DNA from: Tupaia tana
Taxonomy: Eukaryota > Chordata > Mammalia > Scandentia > Tupaiidae
Assembly: GCA_026018925.1 (NCBI GenBank)
Contig: JAKSZU010000005.1
Span: forward strand, 22,120,779 to 22,184,778
DNA length: 64,000 nt
Direction: 5' to 3'
A model generated the notes under the pieces. The model saw only the letters and a program-made list of their open reading frames with translations, was not told the DNA's origin and searched no databases. This document shows positions 20,881-32,500 of the stretch, piece by piece (position 1 is the first letter of the stretch; the number at the start of each line of letters is the position of its first letter). Both the position numbers and the translations under genes were made by a program.

Positions 20881-21102
20881 ATTCTTAAAAAAAGTATACA
20901 AGTCAGAAAATAAAATCTGTACAAGTAGCTAACTTAGCTATAGATCACTTAACTAACAAACTTGAGTATCTGGAATATTTGCTCCAAAAATGGATTCTGA
21001 GTAGCCAAACTAGATGTCACAGAATCACGTCTTTTAACATGTACACTCATCATTGAGAGTCCCTCACATCTTCAGCCAGAGATATCTGAATATCTGCGAT
21101 AT

Positions 21103-21111
21103 TATGAAATA

Positions 21112-21142
<31 letters not shown>
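21103..21142. repeat. (CA)n microsatellite
   Basis: About 18 CA units with one ACC interruption near the left end. Confidence 0.95.
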
Positions 21143-21379
21143 CTTTTTGGTTTTCATCCCCAGTTTCTGCTCATAACTAGTTGAGCTTTTTGTTATTGGT
21201 TTTTTAAACTTCCCTGAGGCAGGCCACAGAATGGTCATAAACAGCTGAAGACCCTCGCTCTGGGAGTCCTGCCCATACCTAGGAGGAAGGCAGGCTGCAC
21301 AGAGAGGCCATGGAGAATCTGAGCAGACTGGCCTGCCGGGTCTCCTCACTCAGACCAGACCCATTCGTCCCCTTGCAGT

Positions 21380-22000
21380 TCTACATGGTGGTCCATGATT
21401 CCATCATGCTAATGTCATGGAATCCAAAAATCCCCCAAAAGGACGGGGTTTAGAAAGCTTCTGGACAACTGAACACGTGGAGGTTGGTGGGATGTGAACG
21501 TGAGCTCATACACATGCTGAGTGGCACACCCCCAACTCCACGGGGATGGATGGTCTTGGGCACGGGACCCTCCCAGGCCTTCCCTGATGTATCTCTTCTC
21601 TGGCTATTTGTATCCTATAAAAAAATCTCTCTCATAATAAACCAGGAAACCTAGCTACATTTCTGTGAGTTGCTCTACCATATTAATCGAACCCAAAGAG
21701 AGGACTGTGGAAACCCCAACTTTTAGCTAATCGGGCTGAGGTTCTGGAAGGTCAGACTTGACTGTTGTCTGAAGTGGGGGCAGTCTGATGGGACTTCGCT
21801 CTCAGCCTGTGGGATCTGATGCTCTCTTCAAGCAGACAGTGTTAGAATAGACCTGAATGACAGGGTGCCCGGCTGGCATCCACTGTGGCGTTCACTGCTT
21901 GCTTGCTATGGTGTTAGAAATTCCCCACATTTTGGAATTGCGGAAGTCTGGGCTGATGATTGAGTGACAGTGTTGGAGAACTGAGTCTTCCTTCCTGCAG
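21380..22000. repeat. Old interspersed repeat of undetermined class
   Basis: Phrases such as CTTGGGCACGGGACCCTCCC, TGTATCTCTTCTCTGGC, CTGAAGTGGGGGCAGTCTG and CAGCCTGTGGGATCTGATGC have the feel of a known mammalian mid-repetitive LTR-like element. I cannot name it. No coding capacity was seen. Confidence 0.4.
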
Positions 22001-22346
22001 TGACTCAGTATTACTCACGCTTTGTTCACAATGCTAGGGAGCCCTGTACCTGACCATATAGTTTACTGAAATTACGGAGAACACAGCACTACCGCGGGAC
22101 ATTCGCAGTCAACAGAATGTCAAGGACAGCCGTAGCTCGTGAGTCCTTCAGGCATAGAAGCAGTGAACACATGTCCTCATCGCTCCCGTGGACGTACTAT
22201 GTCCTGCTAGAAGTGGCAGCGGGTGACTTGGTGGGGACGCTCAGGCCCTGAGAGTTGGGCTCCACATACTCTGCTTAAGATACCAAAGCTGGACATGCCT
22301 TCTAGAAAACTTTCCATTAAAAGAGCTAATTGTGGAAGCATGGCAG

Positions 22347-22376
22347 AAAAAAAAAAAAAAAAAAAAAAAAAACAAA
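22347..22376. repeat. Poly-A tract
   Basis: About 27 A followed by CAAAAAAAAACAG. The sequence upstream is not a recognised SINE. Confidence 0.9.
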
Positions 22377-22766
22377 AAAAAACAGATTTGGAGTGAGCAA
22401 TACATGATTAATTCTCAGCTCTGCTATTTGCTACCGTCTCAGGGCACTTACTAGGTCAGCTGTGGGAGAGATACAAGATAATACGAGAATTATACGAGAT
22501 AACGAGAGAGCGCATTTCATTTCATACACTGAAAAGCACACTCAAATGCGAACAAGTGCTGTTCTTTCTGCATAGACAGATGAGCTTCAGTTATCTGGAA
22601 TCCTGTATTTCCTAGGTAATGCCAGAAAATCAGTATTATTCTAACCAGAATTTTAGGATTTAGGACATGCTTAGTAAACAGCAATCCGATTGCAAAAGCT
22701 GAAGTGGTTCTGGACCCCGAGAATCAGGCATCTGATATTTGCCACTTCCGCAGAGAAGCCCAGTAC

Positions 22767-22903
22767 CTCGTTGATGGCCAGCTGCTCCCCACCTGGCTGT
22801 AGGTACCGAGGGTTGGCCTGGCAGAGATCCTCATAGCTAAAGTCCTCCTCGCTACCGTTGTCGTCGGCTAAGGCAGAGGACTCCGTCCCTCCATCTGAAG
22901 AAA
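22767..22903 (-). CDS. SPATA13: SPATA13 coding exon: acidic end of the APC-binding region
   Basis: This 137 bp exon encodes residues 96-141. The acceptor is TGTTCAG|TTTC and the donor GAG|GTACTG. It starts by completing a phase-1 codon (Ile here). The product is acidic (ADDNGSEEDFSYEDLCQ), followed by NPRYLQPGGEQLAINE. The GGEQLA stretch aligns with the short ASEF segment (AGEALYE) known to contact the APC armadillo domain, so this is the probable docking peptide. The exon stands alone, 33.5 kb downstream of the previous exon and 2.8 kb upstream of the SH3 exon. Confidence 0.94.
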
Positions 22904-23067
22904 CTGAACAAAGAAAGAAGGAAAGGTATGGGTGGAAAGACACAAGTAACGACATTTTTTCATGTGACAAAAAAAAAAAAAAAAAAGATTTTGATAACCT
23001 ATTCCCTAGATAAAGTAACCATTTTTACCTTACCCAGAGTAAGAAATTATTAGAATTCTTACATATA

Positions 23068-23197
23068 GGGGGTCTTCACAAAGTTCATAGATAATACATA
23101 TTGTAAAAAGCTATGCATAAACTCAATTTTTTTGCACCAAAAAAACTTTGCCCTTTAATTCCACTTTTCCATAAACTTTTGGAAGTCCCTCCCCCAT
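23068..23197. repeat. ~120 bp inverted-repeat DNA element, best-preserved copy
   Basis: The left end GGGGGTCTTCACAAAGTTCA is mirrored by the right end ATAAACTTTTGGAAGTCCCT (inverted). The middle has AAAAGCTATGCATAAACTCA and TTTGCACCAAAAAAAC. TA-containing sequence borders both ends. No transposase reading frame is present, as expected for a non-autonomous element. Confidence 0.75.
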
Positions 23198-23339
23198 ATG
23201 CTAATCCAGAGGCAGCAGGTGAGGCCAGGAAGAGCCAAGTTCCACGTGGGAGAAGTGGAGAGCTTCAGAGTGCTGTCGACATAGAGCCATTTTGTGAGTC
23301 CTGAGGTCAGATGCCGAGTGAGGGGCAGGTGGAAACGTG

Positions 23340-23525
23340 ATGCCGGAGCCACGGTGATCCCAGGTCAACCTGAACATGCCACGTGTGCAGTGACCCTGAC
23401 CGGCCTGAGGGCTCAGAAGAGGGGACGGGATTGTGGCATGGCGAGACCCTATTGAGGATGCCTCTCAAAAGAAAGAAGGAAAGGAAAGAAGAGAAGGGAA
23501 GGGGAGGGAAAAGGAAAGGAAGAAA
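23340..23525 (+). repeat. Family 3 SINE, 3' portion
   Basis: GGTCAACCTGAACATGCCAC and GGGATTGTGGCATGGCGAGA, then CCTATTGAGGATGCCTCTCA and a (GAAAG)n tail. Same truncation as at 6800-6960. Confidence 0.6.
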
Positions 23526-24540
23526 GAGATATTAAGTGAATCAAGTGTAAGTTGGTTGAAAATTTGTGCTCCAAAGTGGATACGAAGCAGAATAATGTTT
23601 CCAAGCGAGGTACTGACACGCTTGAGGTCAGCGAGAAAGAAGATGAAAAATAGAATAATTAAAAAAAAACATATTCTGCTTTCATCTTCTACCCGCAAGG
23701 CAATAATACCACCAAAATCAAAAGGTCCTGTGGTATCATGAGGAAAGACGTGGTCATCCATCCTTCCTACCTGCCCATAGATGACCTAAGATTGGGAAAT
23801 TATATATACATATGTATAGCACTTTGCCATAGAGGAGAGAAAGATCTTTTAAGGATGGGCACAGCATTCTGGCCTGACCGCCTTGGCACTCAGATTTTCC
23901 ATTCTGGGACAGTGGGCTATTCTCACCAGTGCTGTCACTGAGAGGAGTGGTGTTTCTTCTTTTAGAGGGATGGCCTTGGCCCTTGCGTGCAAAACTCAGG
24001 GAGAATGCATCACGATATCCATCATGATTTTTGCCAGTAGAATGACTGCCAGGTGCTGGGGAGGTCCCTGTCTTCACGGGGCCAGGCCAGGGAAGCTGTC
24101 TAGTGAGGCCGGAGTGGGGTAGGGAGGGGAAGGGAATAAAACCCAAATACTGATGACTCAGCTGGAAAATGAGAACTATGACAAGCAAGGTCCACGCTGA
24201 GTGGCAGGAGGACTTTACAGAGAAAAGCAGAGCCCTTGTGAGGGGGCCAGGGAAAGGCTTGGTGAGGTCACAGGGAAGCCCCCTCACAAGCTGGCCACAG
24301 TCACCTCCGTCAGCCTCACTTCTATGACAGCACCTGCAGGGGAGGAAAATATTCCTGGGCCTGAGCACAAACCAAGAAACTGATGAACGCACGGCAGAGC
24401 CTGGGCACTGCTGCCTGCTGGGCTGCTCCAACCGGGTCACCAGGAGAGAGGGGTGGCACCATTACGGGCTTGGCAGGGCCTGGCCCCATGGGTGAATGGT
24501 ATATGCTGTGGGCACAGTTAGGTGGGCAGCTGAGAGCCAG

Positions 24541-24597
24541 CTGTGTGTGAGTGTGTGTGTGTGTGAGTGTGTGTGTGTGTGTGTGTGTGAGTGTATG
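24541..24597. repeat. (TG)n microsatellite with periodic GA interruptions
   Basis: TG units broken by GAG at regular spacing (GTGTGAGTGTG), giving a higher-order pattern. Confidence 0.92.
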
Positions 24598-25427
24598 TCT
24601 CGGGCACTGCTGACTGGGCTGGGGGTGATGCCAGATACCAGGACCCCCCTAGGGGATGTTCCCTCATTGGGGAGCGCATGGGGGTGTGGGCGGAAGGTCT
24701 TTAAGAAAGGCAGACCTCTGCTGTCTGAGAAATGAACTTGAGCTTGTAGGAAGGATGGTGACTGTTCCTTTTATTATAAATGCCACTTCCGCTTCCCATG
24801 CTGTGGCTGGAGCGCTTACAGACAGAACATGAGGTTGCCCAGGCTAGTGCACCCCCGCGGAGTGTGACATTGGGGGCAGGGTGGGGAGGAAGTCTTGAGG
24901 GCTCTTCTTACGCCTGAGTAGCTCTTAGAGCACCGAGGAAGCAGTGCCAGCTCTGAGAGCCTTTTCTAAGCTTTGAGCAGCTTCCCAGACCACCAGACCC
25001 ACGGAGAACACTGGTTAATGGAAGAAATGTTCAAACGCTTCTGGGGAGGCCGGAGAAGAGAGAATGTATACAAACTATCAGTCTATGGGGCCCAAGAAGA
25101 GGCAGGACGCTTCAGACTTTAGCCAGCACTGATCTGGCACTGCCTGGCACCAACGACATTTCTCCTTATCACTATTCAGCCATGACTGAGCCAAAAAAAA
25201 AAAAAAGTGAGGCTCAGTAAGATGAAGAAGTCTGGGTCTCCTACCCAAGCAAAGCCCTAAATTGACGCTTTCTCCCTCAAGGAACCATTGAACGATGGAT
25301 TCTTCACCATCTGACCAGAGTGCTGCTGTGAAAATAAGAACCACCACCACCACCAAAAGAAGCTCCACCACCACCAACAGCAGAACTAGTGATCATTTAC
25401 AAATCCACATTGTACCGGGGAGTCCAG

Positions 25428-25678
25428 GGACCAGCTAATGGCATGGACTTCACGTGGCCAACTCACTGCATGGCCCGAGATCCAGACCTTAGACCCAATG
25501 GCTTGAAAAACACCTTGGACATATACGTGCATGTGCACAAAATCCCAAGAGGAGAATAGGGAAGGGACTGCAGTATGGTCATCCCCTTGGAGGAGGAGGG
25601 TACTCATTCACTCTCTCTTCCTTTCTCTCTTGCAAGCGCACACACCCAATAGCAAATAAAAAAAGAAAGAAAGAAAAG
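25428..25678 (+). repeat. Old family 1 SINE
   Basis: GGGACCAGCTAATGGCATGG, CCAATGGCTTGAAAAACACC, AATCCCAAGAGGAGAATAGG and CCAATAGCAAATAAAAAAAG in order. Confidence 0.7.
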
Positions 25679-26079
25679 GAGAACCCACTGAGAATATGTT
25701 AAACCTTTACAGGACATACCAGAACCAAGCCCTCTGGAGAGAGGCCAGACTTGGTCCAGTCTGAGTTCTGAGTTGCCATCGTGAACACTTGGAAAAACAG
25801 CTCAGATCAAAGACATGGTGACCGGCATTCCCACAGAGGCTGCTCTGACATCTTGTCTCTCTGTGTCTCTCTCTGGTGAGAGGGGAAAAAAAATAGCAAG
25901 ATTTACTGATTCTCTGCTAACATGTCTGTTCCTGATCTCTGCTTCCAACAAAGTCTGTCAATAATCTGATTTAGTTTTCTGTTTTTATCTCTTCCCTTCA
26001 TGACCCTGGCTACTTCCATGATTTTAACAGTCCCTTCTTAGCTAATGATTTCCCGTGTTCCTATCCTATAATTAATGAA

Positions 26080-26304
26080 TTAATTTGCCAGAGGGCACGT
26101 GAACTTGTCAGAGACAGGGAGGAAGCACACCCACACCCATGGGCTGTGGTCACACTGCAATCACTTCTCCTCCATTTCTCCATCCTGTTGGGACTTGGGG
26201 CACATGTGCCCTCCTGGTTTTCAAGCCACCATGCCTGGGACTTAAACTATGCAGTCAACCATGTGAGAGCCAGCTTTCTTAACCACCAGGCCATGGGATG
26301 GTCT
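26080..26304 (-). repeat. Old family 1-like SINE
   Basis: Minus strand has CCATGGCCTGGTGGTTAAG, CTCTCACATGGTTGACTG, AGGAGGGCACATGTGCCCC and AAGTTCACGTGCCCTCTGGC. Confidence 0.65.
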
Positions 26305-26463
26305 TACTCTAAAACTTAAATGCACTTTATGAAAACTGGATTTTTTAATATCTGCTATCTAGATGAGAGGGATTTTAGTGTTATATTTTGATGCCACATT
26401 TGTGCCTAACACAGTTACCCCCTACCTCCCAAGGCATGTCTTCAGCCTGTTCCTTCTTCTTCT

Positions 26464-26718
26464 AAATAGAGATTCTTGTTATAGAGCATGTGTGCTCTCC
26501 GGAGAGACAGAGAAAGACAGAGAGACAGAAAGCAAGAAATCGCCCCCCAGGAGGATGATCACACTGCAATCCCTTCTCCTCCATCTCCTCTTGGGATTGT
26601 GGGGATGCATGCACACACACGCTCAGTGTGAGATTTTTAGCGGCCAGGCCTGGGACTTGAACCTAGGTTGACTATGTGGGAGTCCAGCAATGTAACCATC
26701 ACACCATCTGTTGGTCCC
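26464..26718 (-). repeat. Family 1 SINE
   Basis: Minus strand starts GGGACCAACAGATGGTGTGA and ends CATGCTCTATAACAAGAATC. TGTTCC/CTTCTAAA-type sequence is found on both sides (26449 and 26722), an imperfect target-site duplication. Confidence 0.85.
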
Positions 26719-27090
26719 GCATGTTCCCTTCTAAAACAGTACCTTCCTTTATTAGAGAAGGAGCAGAATCATTCTACTTCTGTATTCCCGGCATCTACCA
26801 TAATACCGGATATACAGAAGGCATTCAACATGTATTTTTCAACTGAACTGCAAATTGCTGATGGGGAAACAGATTCCAAGAAGTCAACTTGCTTACCTGG
26901 ACTATTTTGTGTGCTGGGTCTGGGCCAGGATGTAAACCCAGGTCTCCCTGACTCTCCATTGCACATCTCGGACTCTTAGGTAGAAATCTCTCCCAACTGG
27001 TCTTCATGCTTATCTCCTTCCCCAAGTCACCCCAAGAAGTATTTCCAAGATAAACTTCCTAAACCAATGTTTTCATGATTTTACATAGTA

Positions 27091-27160
27091 CTGGGTAGAT
27101 GGGAAAGTCATGATGCATATTTGCATAGAAAAACACGTCACGACTTTCCTGACGACCTAA
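27091..27160. repeat. 70 bp mariner-like palindromic element
   Basis: The ends CTGGGTAGATGGGAAAGTCA and (inverted) TTAGGTCGTCAGGAAAGTCG form terminal inverted repeats. It is bordered by TA on each side and is exactly 70 bp, as is the copy at 27954. Confidence 0.75.
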
Positions 27161-27676
27161 TAGTTATCTACTGCATTGCAACAAAATTCTCCGGCAGTAT
27201 TCCAAGGCTCCTTGTAATTTGACTCAGCTCTACCTAAACCTCATATGCCAAACATTTTCACTAAGTGTTTTCAAACGGAACTCTAAATCGCTGATGGGGA
27301 CAGGGCAATCTGCATTTCAGCTGACAGTCGTCTGTGCACCCACTGAGGGCCAAGGCCCACACCCACCTCCACTGGGCAGACCTCACCATGGCCCACATCA
27401 ACAGACTTCCTCAGTGACTGCAGTACATTTCAATACTTATAATCACAAATTCAGGTAGATGGTGACTTTTACTCGGGAAAATTTTACATGATGTAGAACT
27501 ATTATAAATTATCAACTGCACTTCACCAAAGTCAGGGGAAGTTAATATCCAGTAATAATAATAAAGTAAATTTCATTCCCTTTCCTTCCTCTTTTCATCT
27601 TTTTTTTTTATCGGTTTTGATGCCCTCCTTTCTATTGCGATAAAAACTTAACATTATAAGTTATCATCTTTCTCTT

Positions 27677-27918
27677 TAGAGAGATTTTTGCTATAGGGCA
27701 CATGTGCTCACCAGAGAGGCAGAGACAGAAAGCAAACAATCACCCCCCCCAGGGGGATGGTCATGCCACAATCCTTTCTCCTCCATTCTCCTCTTGGGAT
27801 TTTGGGCACACATGCACGTGTACTTGATATTGAATTTTTAAGCCGCTGGGTCTAGGACTCAAACTGGTCAACTATGTGGGAGTCCAGTAACCTAACCATG
27901 ACACTGTCTGCTGGTCCC
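27677..27918 (-). repeat. Family 1 SINE with target-site duplication
   Basis: Minus strand begins GGGACCAGCAGACAGTGTCA and ends CCCTATAGCAAAAATCTCTC. AGTTATCATC is found at both sides (27659 and 27922). Confidence 0.88.
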
Positions 27919-27953
27919 AGGAGTTATCATCCTAATGATTTTTAACGTATATA

Positions 27954-28023
27954 TTGGGTTGTTGGAAAAGTCATGATGTATTTTTCTATGCAAAAATGAG
28001 TCATGACTTTTTTGACCACCCAA
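27954..28023. repeat. 70 bp mariner-like palindromic element, best copy
   Basis: The left end is TTGGGTTGTTGGAAAAGTCA and the inverted right end is TTGGGTGGTCAAAAAAGTCA, giving about 23 bp of inverted repeat around a 20-25 bp loop. TA occurs immediately outside each end, the hallmark of Tc1/mariner target duplication. Confidence 0.82.
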
Positions 28024-28034
28024 TAGTTCAGTAG

Positions 28035-28990
28035 TGTTACATGTATTCACGCTGTTGCGCAATGGGTCTCTAGAATTTTTTCAAGTTGCAAAACTGAAAC
28101 TCTATACATATACACTAATTTCCCATCCTTCCTCTTTTCTTTCCTGTAACCACCGTTCTACATTTTGTTTCTATGATTCAGACTATGCTATATACTTCAT
28201 GAGGGAAATCATAGAGTATTTATCCCTTTATGACTGACTTATTTCACTTAGCATGTTGTCTCCCAAATCCACCCATGTTGTAAGAGCTTGGGGTTTCCTT
28301 CTTTTTAAAGGCAATATGATGTTCCATTGTACGTAGCTATCACACCCAGTATATCTGCTCATCTGTGGGTGGGCATTTCAGCTGTTTCCATCTTTGGCTA
28401 CTGTGAATAATGCTGCTATCAACAAGAGCATACCAATCGTCTCCGAGTCCCTGCTCTCAATCCTTTAGGGTATATACTCAGAAGTGGGGTTGCTGAATTG
28501 TATGGTAGTTACAAAAAAAGGTGTCATTTTTTGAAGAACCTCCACTGATCTCTATAATGGCTGTATGATTTTACTTTCTCACCAACAGTGCACAAGGGTT
28601 CCAGTTTCTCTGCATCCTCACCAACTGCATTGAATCTTTTGTTCAAAAAATTAGTACGAGAGGGACCAGCAGTTAGTGTAATGGCTATGTCACTGGACTC
28701 CCACGGAGTCGACCACGGTTCGCATCCCAGATCCGGTGGCTTAAAACTCACACCGGGCGTATGTGCGTGCGTGCCCAAGATCCCGAGAGGAGAACAGAGG
28801 AAAAGGGATTGTGGTGTGGCCATCCCCCCGGGGGGTGATTTTTTTGCTTTCTGTCTCTCTGTCTCTCTCTGTCTGGCGAGTGCACGCGCCCTATAGCAAA
28901 AACCTCTCAAAAAAAAAAAAAAATTAGTACGGGAAAACCAGTTTTGGCAATGATTTTGTAAACAAGGAGCAAAGACTGTTCTAAGTTGAA
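28035..28990 (-). mobile_element. L1 3' end remnant, split by a SINE
   Basis: The plus strand reads the complement of an old mammalian L1 3' UTR: GCTACTGTGAATAATGCTGC, TATACTCAGAAGTGGGGTTG, CTGAATTGTATGGTAGTT and CACCAACAGTGCACAAGGGT. A family 1 SINE (28664-28917) interrupts it. No open L1 protein remains. Confidence 0.82.
28664..28917 (+). repeat. Family 1 SINE with target-site duplication
   Basis: Full-length in plus orientation: GGGACCAGCAGTTAGTGTAA to CCCTATAGCAAAAACCTCTC plus poly-A. AAAAATTAGTACG flanks it on both sides (28649 and 28919). Confidence 0.92.
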
Positions 28991-29745
28991 ATCACTTTTA
29001 AAAGCCCGAACTCCTAGATAGGATCAATACACGAGCAGACGGAATGTGTTCTGTTCACTGAGCACTTCTTACAAGTGTCAGCCAAGCCGGGGGAGAACAT
29101 CCTTTACCACCTCAGAGCTGGTTGTGAGCACCCACTCTGGCTAGGGATGATTCTGTGAACACACCTTGCTGCAATATGTAACAAGATGAATCTTAACACT
29201 CTTGCTTAATCATCACAGCTAACCATCACTCCTTCTGGAAGTCAGTATTTCCCAAGCAGTGCGCATGGGCCCCTCTGTTCCTGTGACACGCTCCCTCCAC
29301 AGGCCCCTCCGCTTTCGCAGACATCACATCTCATCTCCCACCTCCACGCACTCCCTGGATGAACAAAGTCTCCGAGCCACAGCTGCAGTGTGGGCAGGAC
29401 GCCCACCCCCAACACATGCCATCCACATCTGCAGATGAAACTCGAGGAACAACCCGTGGTCCCCACAGACCACCTGCTACTCTGTAGGTCAGTAAGACTT
29501 ACAAATACAGTTAGAGAGAATGCTAAGTCCTCTCCCCCTAGACAAAGGTCAACAATGAACTGCTTCTGTTCTCCTTGGGAAAGCAGCCTCCTGTCTGATC
29601 CTGGAGTTGATGTTTATGAAAAGACAACCCCTGACAACTGAATTTTTCACAGACCCGGCCCCTAAAACAGCTGACGGTGGGGAGTTTTTCTCAGTTACAA
29701 ATGAGAAGCAACAGCTCAGAAAGGTCACGGCCTTTTCTTCTTTCT

Positions 29746-30053
29746 TTTTTTTTAAGAGGTATTTTTGCCTTAGGGTATGTGCGCTGTGTGCGCTGTGTGC
29801 GCTGTGTGCGTGTGTGTGTGCGTGCGTGTGTGTACCATAGACAGAGAGGGAATGGTGAAAAATCACCACCCCCCAGGGGACAGGGGATGGCCATGCTCCA
29901 ATCCCGTTTCCTCTACTGTCTCCAGGATCTTGGGCACCCCCATGCACATGCACACACACCAGTATGAGTTTCAAGTCACCAGGTCTGAGACTTGAACCAT
30001 GGTCAGCCATGTGGGAGTCCAGCGATGTAGCCACTACGCCATCTGCTGGCCCC
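29746..30053 (-). repeat. Family 1 SINE with internal microsatellite expansion
   Basis: Minus strand starts GGGGGCCAGCAGATGGCGTA and ends in CATACCCTAAGGCAAAAATA. Where the consensus has GCGAGCGCACGC it carries three CTGTGTGCG units and a (TG)n run (29784-29833). GGCCTTTT lies on both sides. Confidence 0.85.
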
Positions 30054-31099
30054 CAAGGCCTTTTTAACGTGGCCTTGCTGGGACTTGAACCTGCCTTGGA
30101 CTGCTAGTATTCAGCTTTCGAAATCCTAGCAGGTAAATTCTTCTGAAGGAAAATATCAAACATCACCAACAACGGAGAACTCTATTTGCACACATAAGGA
30201 CAGCCCCACGCTCCTGTCCTGGTGGGGGTTTTTCTCAGGAAGAAAAACAGGTCTCTTTCCCATGTGGTTTATTTTTGCACACTTAAGGGCTTTTGATCAG
30301 AGTGACAGGGTTTCAAAAGCCCCAGACTCAGAGTCCCAGGACTGGTTTGAGTGGAAGTGAGGAGGCCCTGTCTTCTCAGCCTCTCTGAGCTGTTGCTTTC
30401 TCATTAGTAACTGGGTTTCAAGGGGGCAAGGCCTGTTCAAGTGTTTTGTTAAACAAAAGGAAGGTGAGAACCCGCACAGCAGCCTGCAGAACCAGGCACT
30501 GGGCAGGAAGGAGGTCCACTTGTCGCTTTTTATCACAGACTTGGCCATCGCCAGCCCTAGCTAACTAACGAGCTCCTTGGTGGGGGGGTTTCCCCGTATT
30601 TGACTCTGGGGAAATTCCCGTGCTCTCAATAATCGGTTAAAAACATGCATTTCAGAAAACCTCCTGTTGACCGAACTTCCTCAGGTTTGAGATAAGCCCT
30701 GCTGACTTCCCATCTTAAAGCGGAAATGGAAAATGCAGGCAGGCAGGCAGCCTGCCTGTGTCCGCAGCCCTAAGCGACTCTCGTAGGCTGCTGTTCTGTG
30801 GGCAGAGCCCCTGGGCCCCAACAGCGGCTCTGCAGCCATGGACATGCACAGGGTGAATGCCCTGGTCACCGGGGCTGATGCCCAACTTCAAAAGAAGCTC
30901 TGTGACTTCCAGGGCAGTTGATCATTCCTTCCCAGGGGTCGTCATCACCCAGGGCTGATGTCCTCAACTACAGAGAGAATGTTAGAAAGATAAAGACCCA
31001 GTGCTGCCCTGACCACCAGACCAGTTGGCTCCACAGCCCCCATCAGCAGCTCTGCTCCCTCCCATCTGCAGGTCAGACCTGGGAGGTAGGCCTTGGGTC

Positions 31100-32500
31100 T
31101 GAGAAGCCCCACATTTGAGAAGCCCTCCAATTTTGCCTTTGGTTGCCCCTTTTGTCTCTTGAGCCAGCTGCTGCACCCCCCTCGGGTTTCTGGCCTGGCC
31201 AGTGGCTTCTCCTGACACCTGTGGCTCCGACCCGGATGCCCTCGCCCTCTCTTGGGAGCTCCCTGGCTGGGCTGGCCTTCCAGCTCCTGACAGCTGGCTT
31301 GTGGACCAGCTGGATAAACCTGAGCCACAGCCCGTTCACCTTACGCCTGGGGTCAGCTCGCCGTGTGCACCAGGCACCGTGCTCGGCACCTCACAAGCAT
31401 CCTGGGTTTTACTGTCTGTTCATCCAGGAAGAAACTGGCTTGAAGAGGCTAAGGAGTCGCTCCCAAGTGGTGTCCCTCCCACGTTACTCACAAGGATCCA
31501 AATGAATCCTGCTACCACGCTGTTGAGGCCCCTACCTGACTCAGCTCACACCAACAGGATCAGAGTGACAGTCGGCACCAGTCGGCAGCCCAGTGGCCCT
31601 CCTTCCCTCACCTATCCCCTCCCTGTCAGTGCACCCTACAAGGAGCCACCTCTCTGGGCACCACCATCTCTCCTTGCCCGTCCTCTCGGGGCTCTCAAAT
31701 GAGGGAGAACCCACCAGCGGTAAGCTGTCGTTTTTATTTTATACTAGCATACGTTTTAAAGTTTAATACATACTGTTTGCTGTCATTGCATTATGAGGAG
31801 TGGTCAAAAAGTTCATGGAAAATGAGTAGTATGAAAAATCTGAGTGGATTTTAATTTTTTTGCACCAAAAGAAACTCGTACTGTGATTTCATTCTTCCAC
31901 AAACTTTTCGAAGTCTCTTCCTATTTACTCTGTAGAGCAAATCGTATGACAGACACTTCAGAACACAGTGAAGCAGAGAAGGAAGATGGGAGTCCCGGCC
32001 AGCACCAGCAGGCCCCGGGGCCTCGCCTCTTCCTCCAAGCTGCCTGGCGTGGGACCCGGGAATGCAACGCTGCAGCCACCCAGCTCACTGCCAGGTGCAC
32101 TAGGTAGGAGAAGGGTACAAATCTGTTTCTTAAAGAACTAAGCCCGAGACGAAGACCGTGGAGGGCCGTGTCTCTTCGGCAACATCGGGGGAACATTCCA
32201 CTTGGAGCTGGGGCTGGGGCTGGGGCTGGATCCGGCCTCTGAGCAAGTGTGGGAAGGAGAGGAGGAATGTTGGAGGAGGGCAGAAGGCCACTGGCCGGCC
32301 GCCTGGCTGCCCTGTCTCGCCCTGCCCTCCCACATGCTGGCTCCCTCTCTTTGCGGGAGGGAAAAAGCTCACAGCCACGAATGCTCGGGAAGAGCTGGGC
32401 GGTGGCAGTGCCTGGCACGCACGAAGGGGGCACCCACACCCTCCACACGCCCCCACCCCAGCTTTGCTCTGTGCTAGGCTGGACGCTGGCAGGACTGAGC
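31100..32500. other. GC-rich interval inside the long intron
   Basis: Clearly more GC-rich than its surroundings and with few SINEs. CpG is moderate around 32140-32480 (GGCCGGCCGCC, TTCGGCAACATCGG) and a CTGGGG unit repeats four times at 32205. ORFs of 100-195 codons on both strands look like GC-driven shadows. It could be an enhancer or an alternative promoter, but no motif proves that. Confidence 0.3.
31797..31925. repeat. ~120 bp inverted-repeat DNA element
   Basis: GTGGTCAAAAAGTTCATGGA at the left, TTTTGCACCAAAAGAAACTC in the middle and CCACAAACTTTTCGAAGTCT at the right. Confidence 0.72.

Larger units (their letters stand above)
19923..22766 (-). other. SPATA13: SPATA13 intron between ABR and SH3 exons
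   Basis: This 2.84 kb GT-AG intron carries three SINEs in its last kilobase, a (CA)n, an old repeat of unsure class (21380-22000) and an A30 run. 22000-22340 and 22380-22760 contain nothing I can name. Confidence 0.85.

Noticed and set aside
22767..22903. Assignment of the gene to ARHGEF4 or ARHGEF9
   Set aside because: The ABR is ASEF-type (excluding ARHGEF9), and the tail [14 protein letters not shown] and FRPFTFSQSTPIGLD fit SPATA13 better than ARHGEF4.
23754..24440. 228-codon minus-strand ORF
   Set aside because: No recognisable domain, low-complexity Ser/Pro/Leu composition, no splice or conservation signal. Probably a chance ORF.
28664..28740. Possible tRNA gene
   Set aside because: Promoter-like boxes are present, but the cloverleaf does not close and the sequence continues into a SINE body. 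It is the tRNA-like part of a retroposon.
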